Below are positions 15,797 to 25,700 of a stretch of DNA of 64,000 bases, in pieces. The position numbers were made by a program, and so were the translations under genes. The notes under the pieces are model-generated. The model saw only the letters and a list, made by a program, of their open reading frames with translations. It did no database searches and was not told the DNA's origin. Origin of the DNA: Streptomyces paludis (GTDB lineage: Bacteria; Actinomycetota; Actinomycetes; Streptomycetales; Streptomycetaceae); NCBI RefSeq assembly GCF_003344965.1, contig NZ_CP031194.1, forward strand, positions 6,262,001 to 6,326,000, given 5' to 3'. The first letter of the stretch is position 1, and every line of letters starts with the position of its first letter.

Positions 15797-17632
15797 ATGT
15801 TCGACATCGATCAGATCAGCAACGCGGCCGCGGAGTTCACCGGCGAGTCCCTGGAGGATGCGCGTCGACGGCTGGGCAACCGCAGCCGGTACGACCACTT
15901 GATCCCGGACGCCGGCTGGTCGGGCCAGGCGCTGCTGGAGTCCACACTGCTGTCCGCACTGGGAGCGACGACCGGCGGCGAGCGTCCGTTCGGGATCCGT
16001 GAAGCCAAGATCACTGACCACGGCCTGGACCTGCGTGTCGAGCGGGCAGAAGACGTGCGGGCTCTGCTCGATCTTCTGCCGCTGCGTACGAAGCGGGGGC
16101 CGTGGCAGGGCGTGCGCGAACTGACCGCTCAGCCGGTGCGCACCCGACTGCGGTTCGGGTTCCGCGAGTGGGTGTACAACGCGGAAGGGTACGGTCGTAG
16201 CCCGGCACCCGTGGTGCGAGTCGCCGGGCCGCACGGAGTGGACCTGGAGGTTCTGCTCGCCGCCCACAGGAAGCAGACCGAGTCGTCGGGACACACCGTG
16301 CGCTGGGATCCGCAGGACACCGAACCCCGGCCCAAGCGACAGGAACCAGTCGCACGAAGCCTAGTGCGGCAACTCGGGGCGTCCTCCGCCATCGGGAGCC
16401 GCCTGCTCCGGCGTCCGCGCCTGTGGGACTGCCTAGCCGGCTATGCCGGGGTACATCTGAGCACCCACATCACTGACTACGGACTCGACTGGACCCTTGA
16501 ACGCCGGGTCGCCGGGCCGCACTTCGACCACGAACGCCTTCTGGCCGTACTTACCGACCCGGTGGTCGGCTACGGCCTCGCGGCGCTCGACCACCTATGC
16601 AGCACCGAGGAGTGCACGATCCGAGCGGTCCACCCGGGCCGCTGGAACAGCCGGGGTGTGCTCACCGTGCGCAGCCGCCAAGCGCCGATCACTGCGGAGC
16701 CGCCGCGCCCCACCCTGCCGCTCACGATGCTGGGTGAACGCCGCCGCATCAGCCGCCCACGTGCACAGCAGCAGTCCGGGCCGGTCGAGACCGACCGCTC
16801 CGGTGCGGTCCTGCAGTTGTTGGGCGACGGCGGCCGGGACCAGCTCGTGTGGGTAGCTGAACGGATCGCGGCGGCCTGGGCGGCCGAGGGCCTGGTTACC
16901 GCCGTGGTAGCAGCTCGGGCCCACGAAGGGTTCGGCTTGCGGGATCGGAGTCGGCCGGACTGGGCTACCGCGTCAAGCCCTGCGTCGGAGGCCGGGTGGC
17001 AGAGGCTGCGCGTTGTTTCCCCGCCCGGGCAACTGTGGCTGCGGGAGCCTGCACGGTCGGCTGGACCGGTCGCCTCCACCGTGGCGGAAGCCCGTCGCTT
17101 TGCCGACCGGGTCCTGCTGGTCTCCCGGGACTCGGACTATTTCCTGGAGGAAGCGGAGTACACCCAGCTCGCCGATGTCCGCCTCCTGGTACGAGAAGCC
17201 AGCCGGTACCAGCGGCATCTCGCTCTTCCTCCTTCCTCACTCGGGGCCGCCGGTGCCGTGGCGCTTACCCCGGCCGAGTCCGCCATCGCCTGGCGCCAGA
17301 AGAACTGGTCATACGAGACAGCGCATCTCCCCGTGACCGGTCTGCTACTCCTGCCCCGGGCAGATGAGGACGAGGCTCTTGACGAGTTCGATCACGCGGT
17401 GGAGGAGCAACTCGCCCGCTACGGCACCCCGGTCCTTGGACGGTTCCCGGATCATGGCTCGATCGTCCGCGGCAGGAGTCACAGCATGCACCCTCCGACT
17501 GTCCTGGATCCGGAATCGGCTCCGTCAGCGCACGCCCGCATGGTGAAAGCCGCTGCCGATCTCGCGCGACGCCTATGGCCCGAACTGCTCGCTGGCACCA
17601 GGACGACGCCGCCGGACAAGGGGCACCGGTGA
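15797..17632 (+). CDS. Unrecognised 611-residue protein
   Basis: I chose the ATG at 15797 because GGAGGA lies 7 bp upstream; an earlier in-frame ATG at 15746 lacks one. No family is recognised. The first 260 residues mix acidic and aromatic segments (RLRFGFREWVYNAEGYGRSP). The middle has a basic, proline-rich linker (RRISRPRAQQQ) at about 325. The last 250 residues (AVLQLLGDGGRDQLVWVAER, then FADRVLLVSRDSDYFLEEAE) alternate strands and helices in a way that recalls a degenerate MinD/ParA-like fold, but no proper Walker A motif is present. No signal peptide or membrane helix is seen. It follows the integrase and may be cargo of that element. Confidence 0.75.
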   Translation: MFDIDQISNAAAEFTGESLEDARRRLGNRSRYDHLIPDAGWSGQALLESTLLSALGATTGGERPFGIREAKITDHGLDLRVERAEDVRALLDLLPLRTKRGPWQGVRELTAQPVRTRLRFGFREWVYNAEGYGRSPAPVVRVAGPHGVDLEVLLAAHRKQTESSGHTVRWDPQDTEPRPKRQEPVARSLVRQLGASSAIGSRLLRRPRLWDCLAGYAGVHLSTHITDYGLDWTLERRVAGPHFDHERLLAVLTDPVVGYGLAALDHLCSTEECTIRAVHPGRWNSRGVLTVRSRQAPITAEPPRPTLPLTMLGERRRISRPRAQQQSGPVETDRSGAVLQLLGDGGRDQLVWVAERIAAAWAAEGLVTAVVAARAHEGFGLRDRSRPDWATASSPASEAGWQRLRVVSPPGQLWLREPARSAGPVASTVAEARRFADRVLLVSRDSDYFLEEAEYTQLADVRLLVREASRYQRHLALPPSSLGAAGAVALTPAESAIAWRQKNWSYETAHLPVTGLLLLPRADEDEALDEFDHAVEEQLARYGTPVLGRFPDHGSIVRGRSHSMHPPTVLDPESAPSAHARMVKAAADLARRLWPELLAGTRTTPPDKGHR

Positions 17633-17821
17633 CACCGACGCCGTAAGCCCCAGAAGCTGCAATCAGGTGAATCCTGTCCTGTAGGCGCCGCTTGGGACAC
17701 CTGCCGCACGTTGGCACGCACAGCTACATGGAGAGGAGTGTGCTGTGCCGACGTGGCAGGACGAGCTAGTCACCTGCTGCCTGACCTGCGGTGGGGCCAC
17801 TCCAGAGGACCAGCCTCAGTC

Positions 17822-18061
17822 CTACAGGGATTCCTCGGAACCGCCCTCGCTCGATCCAGCGATCTTGCCGCCGATGAATGCCACGCCCAACCCGAGGGCG
17901 GCTACACCGGCGGCTGCCACCAGCCTCATCCCCGCCCCCAGGAACTGCTTGCTCTCGCTGTCCTTCGCGCCTACCCGCTGTACGTTTCGGTCGAGGCGGT
18001 CATGGAGGGCCTCCCTTTGCGCCCAGCGGAGGTCGTCCCGACCGAAGTCGGCCCGCAGATC
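17822..18061 (-). pseudogene. Remnant encoding a C-terminal membrane helix
   Basis: The frame ending at a TAG (17822-17824) reads DFGRDDLRWAQREALHDRLD, then RLVAAAGVAALGLGVAFIGG and an acidic serine-rich tail. It looks like a charged helix followed by one transmembrane segment at a natural C-terminus. No ATG, GTG or TTG opens it with a ribosome site; an in-frame TGA lies immediately upstream at 18062-18064. The composition is protein-like, so I read it as the end of a gene that lost its beginning. The family is unknown. Confidence 0.5.
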
Positions 18062-18286
18062 TCAATCCCGGCGCACGAGGCATGGTCTCGGTCCGTACGA
18101 AGCCATGCGCGAGGCTCCTCGTAGTCGAGAATGATCTAGGCAGCGCCCGTTGGACGGGCAGCTTCCCCATGCCCGTCTACGGGACTGTGGCGCCTCGCAC
18201 CCCGTCGCACGGATGGTCTTGAGCAGGACGACGCTAGCGTTGTCAGGGGAGACGCCCCACAGCATGTTCGAGTCCAAGATGATCAA
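18062..18286 (-). pseudogene. PIN-domain-like N-terminal remnant
   Basis: The frame starts MIILDSNMLWGVSPDNASVV and LLKTIRATG, which resembles the first strand and helix of Streptomyces PIN-domain proteins with their leading Asp. After about 30 residues the sequence stops looking like a PIN domain (CEAPQSRRRAWGSCPSNGR) and ends at 18062. The other acidic active-site residues are missing. A deletion or insertion has probably joined this start to unrelated sequence, possibly the membrane-helix remnant that follows in the same frame. Confidence 0.55.
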
Positions 18287-18510
18287 AGTAGGTGGCTCCG
18301 TCCCTGGGCGACATGCAACAGGCGGGATGAGCTTCCCAGGCCCGATCGGCCTCGTCAGCGGGTCCGATCACACTGCCCCTGTGACGCCGGGACTCTCGTA
18401 CGTACTGGGCGCACCGACGTGACTCCACCGGCGTGAGACTCAGTACCGGAGGCGCTGCCTACTACGGGTAGCCATGACGCGCCAGAGTTCCGGTGACCGA
18501 TGTAGGGCCG

Positions 18511-18671
18511 TGACGCTCATTTGACGCTCTGGGCGCCCTGAGGCTCTCATATGGGACCCAAAAGCATCGCTGACCTGCTGCTTTCCTGCCTGCGTCCAGG
18601 CCGACATCTTTCCGATGACGTCGCACGTGGAGTGCGTGGCGATTCTTGAGCCCGCAGCAAAGGGTCTTTGA
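18511..18671 (+). repeat. Left copy of 161-bp direct repeat with methyltransferase 3' end (att-like)
   Basis: It opens with TGACGCTCATTTGACGCTC and closes with codons for QADIFPMTSHVECVAILEP and a TGA at 18669-18671. The closing part matches the C-terminus of TrmA/RumA-family RNA methyltransferases. No methyltransferase body precedes it, so it is a displaced gene end of the kind left by integration into the 3' end of a gene. The right copy is at 35026-35186. The direct repeat TGACCTGCTG occurs at 18571 and again at 18669, and may be recombinase-related. Confidence 0.7.
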
Positions 18672-19033
18672 CCTGCTGATTTTCTGATTCGCCAGGTTGC
18701 GGGCGGGTCGTGCCGACATGGTTCCGTAGGTCCACCGCGTGGAGCATGCTGCAGGTTCCCGCCACGTGTCTCACGTGCGGTTTCGCAGCGGGGGCGTGGT
18801 CGAGAACGCTCTGCCTCAACTCCGTGAGGGACGGGTTCGGGAAATGTCTTGACGCTCGTTCGACGCCGCTTCTGACGGCGTGTTAGGTGGTCGTCCTGGA
18901 TCAGATAGCGCGGGTCAATCGAATTATTGGGCTTAACCCGTCGAGCAGCGCTATCCGAAACAGGGCACACGGGGCAGCTCGTCCGTCATACTGAACTCGC
19001 GCACGGACGGGGACCTTGGGGGGGCGAGTCACT
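18672..19033. other. Leader region of the helicase operon
   Basis: No gene is supported. A third partial copy of the repeat motif (TTGACGCTCGTTCGACGC) lies at 18849-18866. A 7-bp inverted repeat CGTCCGT/ACGGACG (18980-18986 and 19003-19009) is 24 bp before the operon start and could be an operator. A G-rich ribosome site lies just before the GTG at 19034. Confidence 0.5.
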
Positions 19034-22000
19034 GTGGCGGCGATCGACGACGCGAAACGGCTGATCCGGCACTTCTGCTGCGACGAACGAACTGCCCGCT
19101 ACGGCCCGTACGAGACCGTCCTCCCCGACGGCGACCCCGAAGTCCGTGAAGTGCTGCCCGGTCAGCTCTACGCCTGCCAGCTCCTGGAGGGCGATGCCCT
19201 GACCGCCCGGATCGTCGACGTCTCCGTCCACCTCGGACTGTCCGACCTCGGGGGTCTGATGTGGGATCAGGAGGTCAGGGCGCTGTCCCGGCTCTCCGGG
19301 CTCGCCCACCCCGCCCTCCCCGAACTGCTCGGCGGCGGCTATCAGGAACGGGAGGCAGTCGAGGCGGCGGGCGCGCGTGTCGACGGCGCCGCGTTCGTCG
19401 CGGCCGAGGGCTCCGACTACACCCTGGCTGTGTACGGTACCGCCGCCTACCGGCAGGACCGCGTAGAGGCGCTGCGTCAGTTCGAGCACCTCGCCGATGG
19501 ACTCGCCGTCCTCCATGACCTCGGGCTCGCCCATCGCAACCTGTCACCGCACAGCGTCGATGTCGTCGACGCTTACCGGGGCACCCCGCGGCTCAGACTC
19601 GCCCGGTTCGAGATGAGTGCCTTCATCTCCAGCCTGCTCGGCGGCGGCCCCACCCTCGACTCGCAGACCGCGCCCGGCACTCTGCGCCATCTTTTCCTCG
19701 GTGGCGGCCCGGCCATCCTGGCCTATATGCCACCCGAGAGATGGCAGTTTCTGCTGCCTCTCGACGAACGGACGGCGACGGCCCATGAGAACGCCACGGC
19801 CGACGTATACAGCCTCGCCGTGATGGCCTGGGAATGGTTCGTGGGGCCGCTGCCCACGGACCTCGTCCCCAGTCGGCTGCCCGAGACCCAGGAGGAGTAC
19901 CGCGAAACCCACGACCTGCTCGATCGTCTCGGCGACCATCTTCGGGCCGGTCTGCGCACCGCCGACATACCCGCAGAACTCGGCGGCCTGCTGCGGCGCA
20001 TGCTTGGCCCCGCCCACGAGGACCGTCCCACCTCGACCGAGGTCGTCAACGAGCTGAGCGACACCCACGACAGCAACGTCGTCGGACTCGGCGGTGTCAC
20101 CAGCGACCTGCCCTACCTGCTGGCGTTCATGCCCGACAAGAGCGACGAGACGCTCGGCCGCTGGGAGTGGCTGACCTTCGACGCGGATACCGACGACGGC
20201 ATCCGCGAAACCGCCGAACTCCTGCGCGCCGACCTGAAGAAGGCCACTGTCCTGTACTCGGAGGACGGGGCCGACCCGTTCGTCGGCGGCGGGTCCACCG
20301 AGGCCAAACGTCTCGCCACGGTTGTCCTCGTAGGCGAACGCGCCCTGTGGTTCGGACAGTTCTTGCGCCCACCTAACACCGGGTACGGACTCGGCGAACC
20401 CATGCCCGAGGTCCTCGTCATCAAGTACGTCGCGCAGCGCGACGTACACGCCGTGAACGACCGCCTCAAGAGCCTGGAGAACGCCTCCCGTTCCCGGTCC
20501 CTGCCCGAGGTCCAGCCCATCGACTACCGGATGCCGCTGATCCGGCTCAACGCGCTGCGCCGCGACCGCCCGTCCTGGCAGACTCTCGTCGACTCCATCA
20601 GGCCGGTCGGCTCCAAGTCCGAGGCACAGCTCGACTACCAGCGGGCCATCGACTGGCTCCTGGAGTATCAGGGCGTCGAACTCCAGGCCCGCCGCTACCC
20701 CTTCCGTACCGATCCCGCCGCCGAGCACGGACGCGCCGAGGAGATCCTCGTCCACTGGGACCGGGACCGGGACCGGGACCGCATCTACCGGCGTGCGCTG
20801 CTCGCCAAGTACGCCGGGTACACCGATCTCCGCCCGCCCTTCGGGGACTTCTTCGGGCGGCTGGAGAACGAGGAGAGCGGCAGCTCCGAGGTCGAGGTGT
20901 ACGACAGCGACAGTGATCGCAAGCCCGGCAGCGTCCAGGGTGTCCTGGCGAATGTGGTGCGACGGGAGGGCCAGGACCGGGTCGTCCTGCGTCGCAAACC
21001 GGGACAACTCAGGCTGCCCTCCCGGGGCTGGATGCGCCCCGCCGACGACGTCGGCACCGAGGCGGTCCTCAGCCGTCAGGTCGACGCCCGGTTCGAACTG
21101 TTCGCGCTCGCCCCCCTGACCTCCCGGCTGCGCAACCCCACCGCGATAAAGACCCTCCCTAACCGCTGGAAGGACGCCGGAGAGGGACTCCTCGAAGGCG
21201 GCCGGGAAGCGGTCCGGGACATCCTCACCCACCAGCCGTTCTTCGCCCTCCAGGGGCCGCCCGGTACCGGCAAGACCACCGTCACCTCCCGAGCGGTCGC
21301 CGCCTACCTCAAACAGGAACCAACCCACCGCATCCTGGTTTCCGCCCAGTCCAACTTCACCCTCGACAACCTCGCCGCGCGCATCCTCAAGGACATCGGG
21401 GCCCGCGACGACGACGGACCGACCGACCGACTCTCCGATGTACCCATCGCCCTACGCATGGTCTCCCGGCGCAACACCCCCGACGAGGCCGTCCGCCCAT
21501 GGCTCCGCGACGAACTCGTGGTGCGGCGCTCCCGGCAGATGCGCCGACGTGTCCAGGGCCTGCTCGACAGCGGTATCGACGGCACCGTACGGCCCGTTCT
21601 CCAAAGCTGGTACGACCTCCTCGACCAGCGCGACGGGCACTCCATCCTTCCCGAGCTGGGCGACCGGCTCCAGCGCGGCGCCAACATCGTCTTCGCGACC
21701 TGCGCCACGGCCACCCCCCGCAACATCGGCACCGCGGGCGGCGCCTCAGCGTTCGACTGGGTGATCGTGGAAGAAGCCGCCAAGGCATGGCCGACGGAAC
21801 TCGCCATCCCGCTGGTGCGCGGCATCCGCTGGACCCTGATCGGCGATCACTTCCAGCTGCCCGCCCATCGCCGCGACGAAGTGGTGCGTTTCCTCGACTC
21901 CTGCGTCGGCGACCCCAACACCGGCATTGCTGTCGCCGGCGACCAACGGCAGAAGTACGTCGAGGCGTTCGACCTGTTCCGCAATCTCTTCGTGCAACGG

Positions 22001-22732
22001 TCCGGTGGCCTCAGAGAGCGGCCCGTGGCGATGCTCTCCACCCAGTTCCGGATGCGTGAACCCATCGCCCAGGTCGTCAGCCGCGTCTTTTACCCCCGGG
22101 CCCTCGAACCCGGCGAGACCGCCCCCGAGGACGGGCTGAAGCCCGGCGGCCTCGCCACTCACCACGACGAGGAACCCTCCCCGCTGCGCGCTCCCCACTG
22201 GCTCAGGGAACGTTCCCTGGTATGGGTCGACACCGCCCGGCTCCCCGGCTGCGTCGAAGAACCCCACTGGCGCAACGAGGGCGAGGCGGCAGTCGTCCGG
22301 GCGGTCGTCCGCTCCCTGGACCCCGAACCGGTCCCCGGCCGACACGGGTACAGCACCGAACCCCTCGCCGTGCTCACCCCCTACCGGCTCCAGGCCGAGG
22401 AACTCCGCCGTGACGTCGGCCTCGCCAAGTACGTGCAGACCGTGCACGCCTTTCAGGGCCGCGAGGCCGACATCGTCGTCGTGTCCCTCGTCCGTAACCG
22501 CGTCCGCGGCCAGGGCAGCGCCGCCGAGAGCTACGGACACCTGGCCCGCCGCGACCTCATCAACGTCCTGTTCTCCCGGGCCAGACGCCTGCTCGTCGTC
22601 GTCGGCGACTACGGGCACTTCTCGCGCTTCCACGACGACAACGACCCGTTCTGGGCCGAGGTCTGCCAGGCTGTCGACCACTACGGGCACGTTTATGACG
22701 CCGCCACCGTCCTGCCCGAGGTGGCCAGTTGA
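19034..22732 (+). CDS. Pseudokinase-SF1 helicase fusion (Mokosh MkoA-like)
   Basis: This is a 1,232-residue cytoplasmic protein; I prefer the GTG at 19034 after a G-rich ribosome site. Residues 1-345 have the layout of a serine/threonine kinase (LHDLGLAHRNLSPHSVDVV near 159, YMPPERW, ADVYSLAVMAWEWFVG). The catalytic HRD is HRN (167-169), DFG is replaced by RFE (191-193), and no VAxK lysine is evident, so it is probably a pseudokinase. Residues from about 700 form a DNA2/UPF1-like superfamily 1 helicase (COG1112 type): Walker A GPPGTGKT at 741-748, Walker B VIVEEAAK near 910, STQFRMREPIA near 1001, HAFQGREADIVV near 1137 and NVLFSRARRLLVVVGD. The next gene overlaps its stop. In Mokosh type I anti-phage systems, as I recall, a kinase-helicase is paired with a PLD protein, exactly as here. 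Confidence 0.88.
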   Translation: MAAIDDAKRLIRHFCCDERTARYGPYETVLPDGDPEVREVLPGQLYACQLLEGDALTARIVDVSVHLGLSDLGGLMWDQEVRALSRLSGLAHPALPELLGGGYQEREAVEAAGARVDGAAFVAAEGSDYTLAVYGTAAYRQDRVEALRQFEHLADGLAVLHDLGLAHRNLSPHSVDVVDAYRGTPRLRLARFEMSAFISSLLGGGPTLDSQTAPGTLRHLFLGGGPAILAYMPPERWQFLLPLDERTATAHENATADVYSLAVMAWEWFVGPLPTDLVPSRLPETQEEYRETHDLLDRLGDHLRAGLRTADIPAELGGLLRRMLGPAHEDRPTSTEVVNELSDTHDSNVVGLGGVTSDLPYLLAFMPDKSDETLGRWEWLTFDADTDDGIRETAELLRADLKKATVLYSEDGADPFVGGGSTEAKRLATVVLVGERALWFGQFLRPPNTGYGLGEPMPEVLVIKYVAQRDVHAVNDRLKSLENASRSRSLPEVQPIDYRMPLIRLNALRRDRPSWQTLVDSIRPVGSKSEAQLDYQRAIDWLLEYQGVELQARRYPFRTDPAAEHGRAEEILVHWDRDRDRDRIYRRALLAKYAGYTDLRPPFGDFFGRLENEESGSSEVEVYDSDSDRKPGSVQGVLANVVRREGQDRVVLRRKPGQLRLPSRGWMRPADDVGTEAVLSRQVDARFELFALAPLTSRLRNPTAIKTLPNRWKDAGEGLLEGGREAVRDILTHQPFFALQGPPGTGKTTVTSRAVAAYLKQEPTHRILVSAQSNFTLDNLAARILKDIGARDDDGPTDRLSDVPIALRMVSRRNTPDEAVRPWLRDELVVRRSRQMRRRVQGLLDSGIDGTVRPVLQSWYDLLDQRDGHSILPELGDRLQRGANIVFATCATATPRNIGTAGGASAFDWVIVEEAAKAWPTELAIPLVRGIRWTLIGDHFQLPAHRRDEVVRFLDSCVGDPNTGIAVAGDQRQKYVEAFDLFRNLFVQRSGGLRERPVAMLSTQFRMREPIAQVVSRVFYPRALEPGETAPEDGLKPGGLATHHDEEPSPLRAPHWLRERSLVWVDTARLPGCVEEPHWRNEGEAAVVRAVVRSLDPEPVPGRHGYSTEPLAVLTPYRLQAEELRRDVGLAKYVQTVHAFQGREADIVVVSLVRNRVRGQGSAAESYGHLARRDLINVLFSRARRLLVVVGDYGHFSRFHDDNDPFWAEVCQAVDHYGHVYDAATVLPEVAS

Positions 22733-25700
22733 ACACCGTCACCACCGTCTACGTGCCCTGCGACGTGGTCCGCGTCCACGTCCGCATGGACTACGGCGAC
22801 ACCCTGTCGCCCATCGAGGAACTTGTCCTGCGCGCGATCCACGCCGGTCTCGACGACGTACCGCAGCTGGTCGAACACCTCCACCTCGGCAGCCGTCTCA
22901 TCCGTGACCTCGTCTATGACCTATGGCGGCAGGGCCACCTCACCGCGAACACCGTCGAGAGGACCGTCGCCGTGTCCCGGCTCGTCGCGGAGTGCCTGCG
23001 GGACGAGGATCTCAAGCGGCTGCGCGGCGCCGAGAGCGCACAGGAGACCCGCGACCTGATGATCGAGAAGCTGGCGATGCGGGTGCTGCCGGCCTCCGGC
23101 TGGTCCAAGCCGCCCAACTCCCGTTTCACCATGCCGCTCGAAGGGATCCGCGTCAGCCTCGCCGAGGCACCCGAGGCCCACATCCTCCAGGCGCTGCGCG
23201 AGTCACTGCGCAGAGACGAACAACGCCACCAGGCCCTGGCCGACGGCACCCGCACATCGGCCGTCGGACCCCGCGCCAAGCAGGTCCACTCGTACCGGAT
23301 ACCGCCACCCGGACTGCGTACTTCCACCGGACAGCGGTGGATCGACCTCATAGTGACCTCCCACTGGGACGACGACCACGAACGGCTCACCGTCACCGTC
23401 GTCGACGAGCGCATGCCCGCGGAACTACGCGAAGGCGCCTCGCAGCGCCTCACCCAGCTCGCCGTCGAGTACCCGCGTGCCTCCGTCTTCGTGGAATTGC
23501 GACGGCAGGCTCAGACCATCCTCGCCGAGCCCCCTTCGGCACCGAAGGCCCTTGACCGGCTGGCCCGCCGCGTTGCCCAGGCACCCGGCATCCCCGCCGG
23601 GCAGCGCCGCGCCTGGCACCATGAACTCGCCGACGATGCACGACAGTTGGACGGACTGCTGCGGGCCCGCGTCGAGCGGGAGATCGAGGTGCGGATCGTC
23701 GACGGTGCGGACCAGGCTCGCACCCTGAACGCACTCATCACGGATGCACAGCAACAGCTCGTCGTCGTCAGTCCCTGGATCCGCTATCGCGCTCTCGGCA
23801 GTCATCTCGACGCCCTCACCGCAGCCGTCCAGCGCGGCGTGACCCTCGTCCTCGTCTGGGGGCCGGGCTCCGACAGCGAGTACGAGGACACCTTCGACGA
23901 GCAGACCCGCAATGCCCTGGAGGACCTCGCCCGAGGCTCCGGCGGCCGGATCCTGCGCCGTGTCGTCCTGCCCCGCACCAGCAGTCGCACCCACGCCAAA
24001 CTCGTGGTCGCTGACCACCGCACCGCCTTCGTCACCAGTCGCAACCCCTTGTCCTCCGACGGCTCCCGGGGTGAACTCGGCGTCGAACTCACCGCCCGCG
24101 ACGGCACAGGCGAGACCGTCGTGCGCGAACTCCTCGACTGGGTACGCACCGCCGTCCCTTCCTACGAGCACAGCCAGACCGTCCGCACCCGCCCCGTCTC
24201 CGGTACCCCGTCGCCCACCACGGCCGAAGTGAACGAACCGCCGTCCCCGGCGATCGGGCCACCGGAGGAGGACTCCGCCTCCGATACGGCCGTACGGCTG
24301 TGGGCAGGCGACTGGCAGGACCACGTCTCCCGCTGCCGGGACTTCCTCGGCAAACGCGTCCTGCCCTCGGTACGCCCGGTCACCGACAGCGCCCACCGCA
24401 CTCTGCTGCGCACCGCCCTCACGCAGTCCCGGCATCAGCTCGTCATTGCCTCCGGAGGACTGTCCGACGAGGCCGTCGACCAGGCGTTCCTGACCGACCT
24501 GCGCGCCTGCCTGGAACGGGGCGTACGGGTGACGCTCGTCCACCCCGGACCGCCGGACGCCGGCCAGGCCAAGAACCGCTGGCAGATCGCCCGCGCCACA
24601 CTCGCCGCACTGCGCGAGGAATTCCCGGACCTGCTCACCCTGAACGGTGACGGCGCCAACCACGCCAAGGCCATCGTCTGGGACGACGAAGCCGTCGTCG
24701 GAAGCTTCAACTACCTCTCGTTCGAGGGCCGTTACGGGCGCCGACGTTTGTCGTCCGAGCTGAGCGTGCGACTGACCGGCCAGGAGGTGGCCGATGCCGT
24801 CGCCGAGGCCCTGGGCGCCACACTCGTGGCCCGGCCGGAACCGGAGGCCGAACCGCTGCTCGTCCTGCCCGGACCGGGCTTCCGCAGTGCCAGGCTGCTG
24901 CTGGAGCAGCGCCGCGACGACGGCTCGCCCGACGCCGAGGGCGTCCGGCGGGTCCTCGCCGACGCCGCCGACCCGTGGGAGGTCCTGGACGGCCTCGGCG
25001 AGGACGGCCCCACCGACCTGCTGCGGATCGCCGCCGCCCGCTGCCTCACCACACCCGGCACCGCCACCGGCCCGGGCACCGACACCGCCCGGCGGTCCCA
25101 CTGGACCGAATGGCTGGTACGGGACCGCTGGCAGGACCACGATTTCGTCCAGGCCGCCATCCTGCGCCACACCCTGCCCGACCCGGACCTGCGGCCACGC
25201 CCGGGCCTGGCCCTCCTCGCCGCCGCCCGGGGCACCCCACGGCTCACGGACGCGATCGAGAACCTCGTACTGTCCGACATGACTCCCGCGGAGGTCCAGC
25301 CGACCCTGCTCGCCGCAGTCGGCGCGGTGCTGCTCCAGGGCAGTCAGAGTGCCGCCGACGCTTTGAGCGCGTTCCTCGCCGACACCGTGGAGGGCGTCTG
25401 GCTCGAACTGGCGGAGCGCACCGGCCGGTACTGGACCGACAGCTACGTACCCGTACCGATGGACCTGGTCCGCAGCGACCTGCGCAGCACCGGCAAGGAC
25501 CGGGCGCGCGCACAGGCGTGGGAGGTGTTGGAGCGACTCCTCGACCACGCCCGCGCCTCCGCTTTCGACAACACCGTCAGCAACCGCACCCACCGCGCCC
25601 TTTTCGACCGGGAAGCGGGAGAGTTCGCCGTGCTGGCCGACATCGTCGCTGAGCGTGCCCCGGGCCGGCTCACAGCCTGGCGGTCCGCACCGGCCGTGCA

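Larger units (their letters stand above)
17633..18510. other. Low-coding stretch with gene remnants
   Basis: This region holds two minus-strand remnants described separately. It also has a plus-strand GTG at 17745 with a good ribosome site (GGAGAGGAG) that opens a short frame (PTWQDELVTCCLTCGGATPE); after about 25 residues that frame becomes antisense to the membrane-helix remnant, so it is not a convincing gene. A small GC hairpin (GCCCGT-TGG-ACGGGC) lies near 18146. Confidence 0.45.

Noticed and set aside
15359..16294. Minus-strand frame covering the start of the 611-residue gene
   Set aside because: Overlaps a better-supported plus-strand gene with a strong ribosome site; composition is shadow-like.
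17745..18134. Plus-strand GTG frame with a good ribosome site
   Set aside because: Only the first 25 codons are plausible; the rest is antisense to a membrane-helix remnant on the other strand.
19544..21328. 594-codon minus-strand frame opposite the helicase
   Set aside because: Composition of a reverse-frame shadow; the plus strand has kinase and helicase motifs in order.
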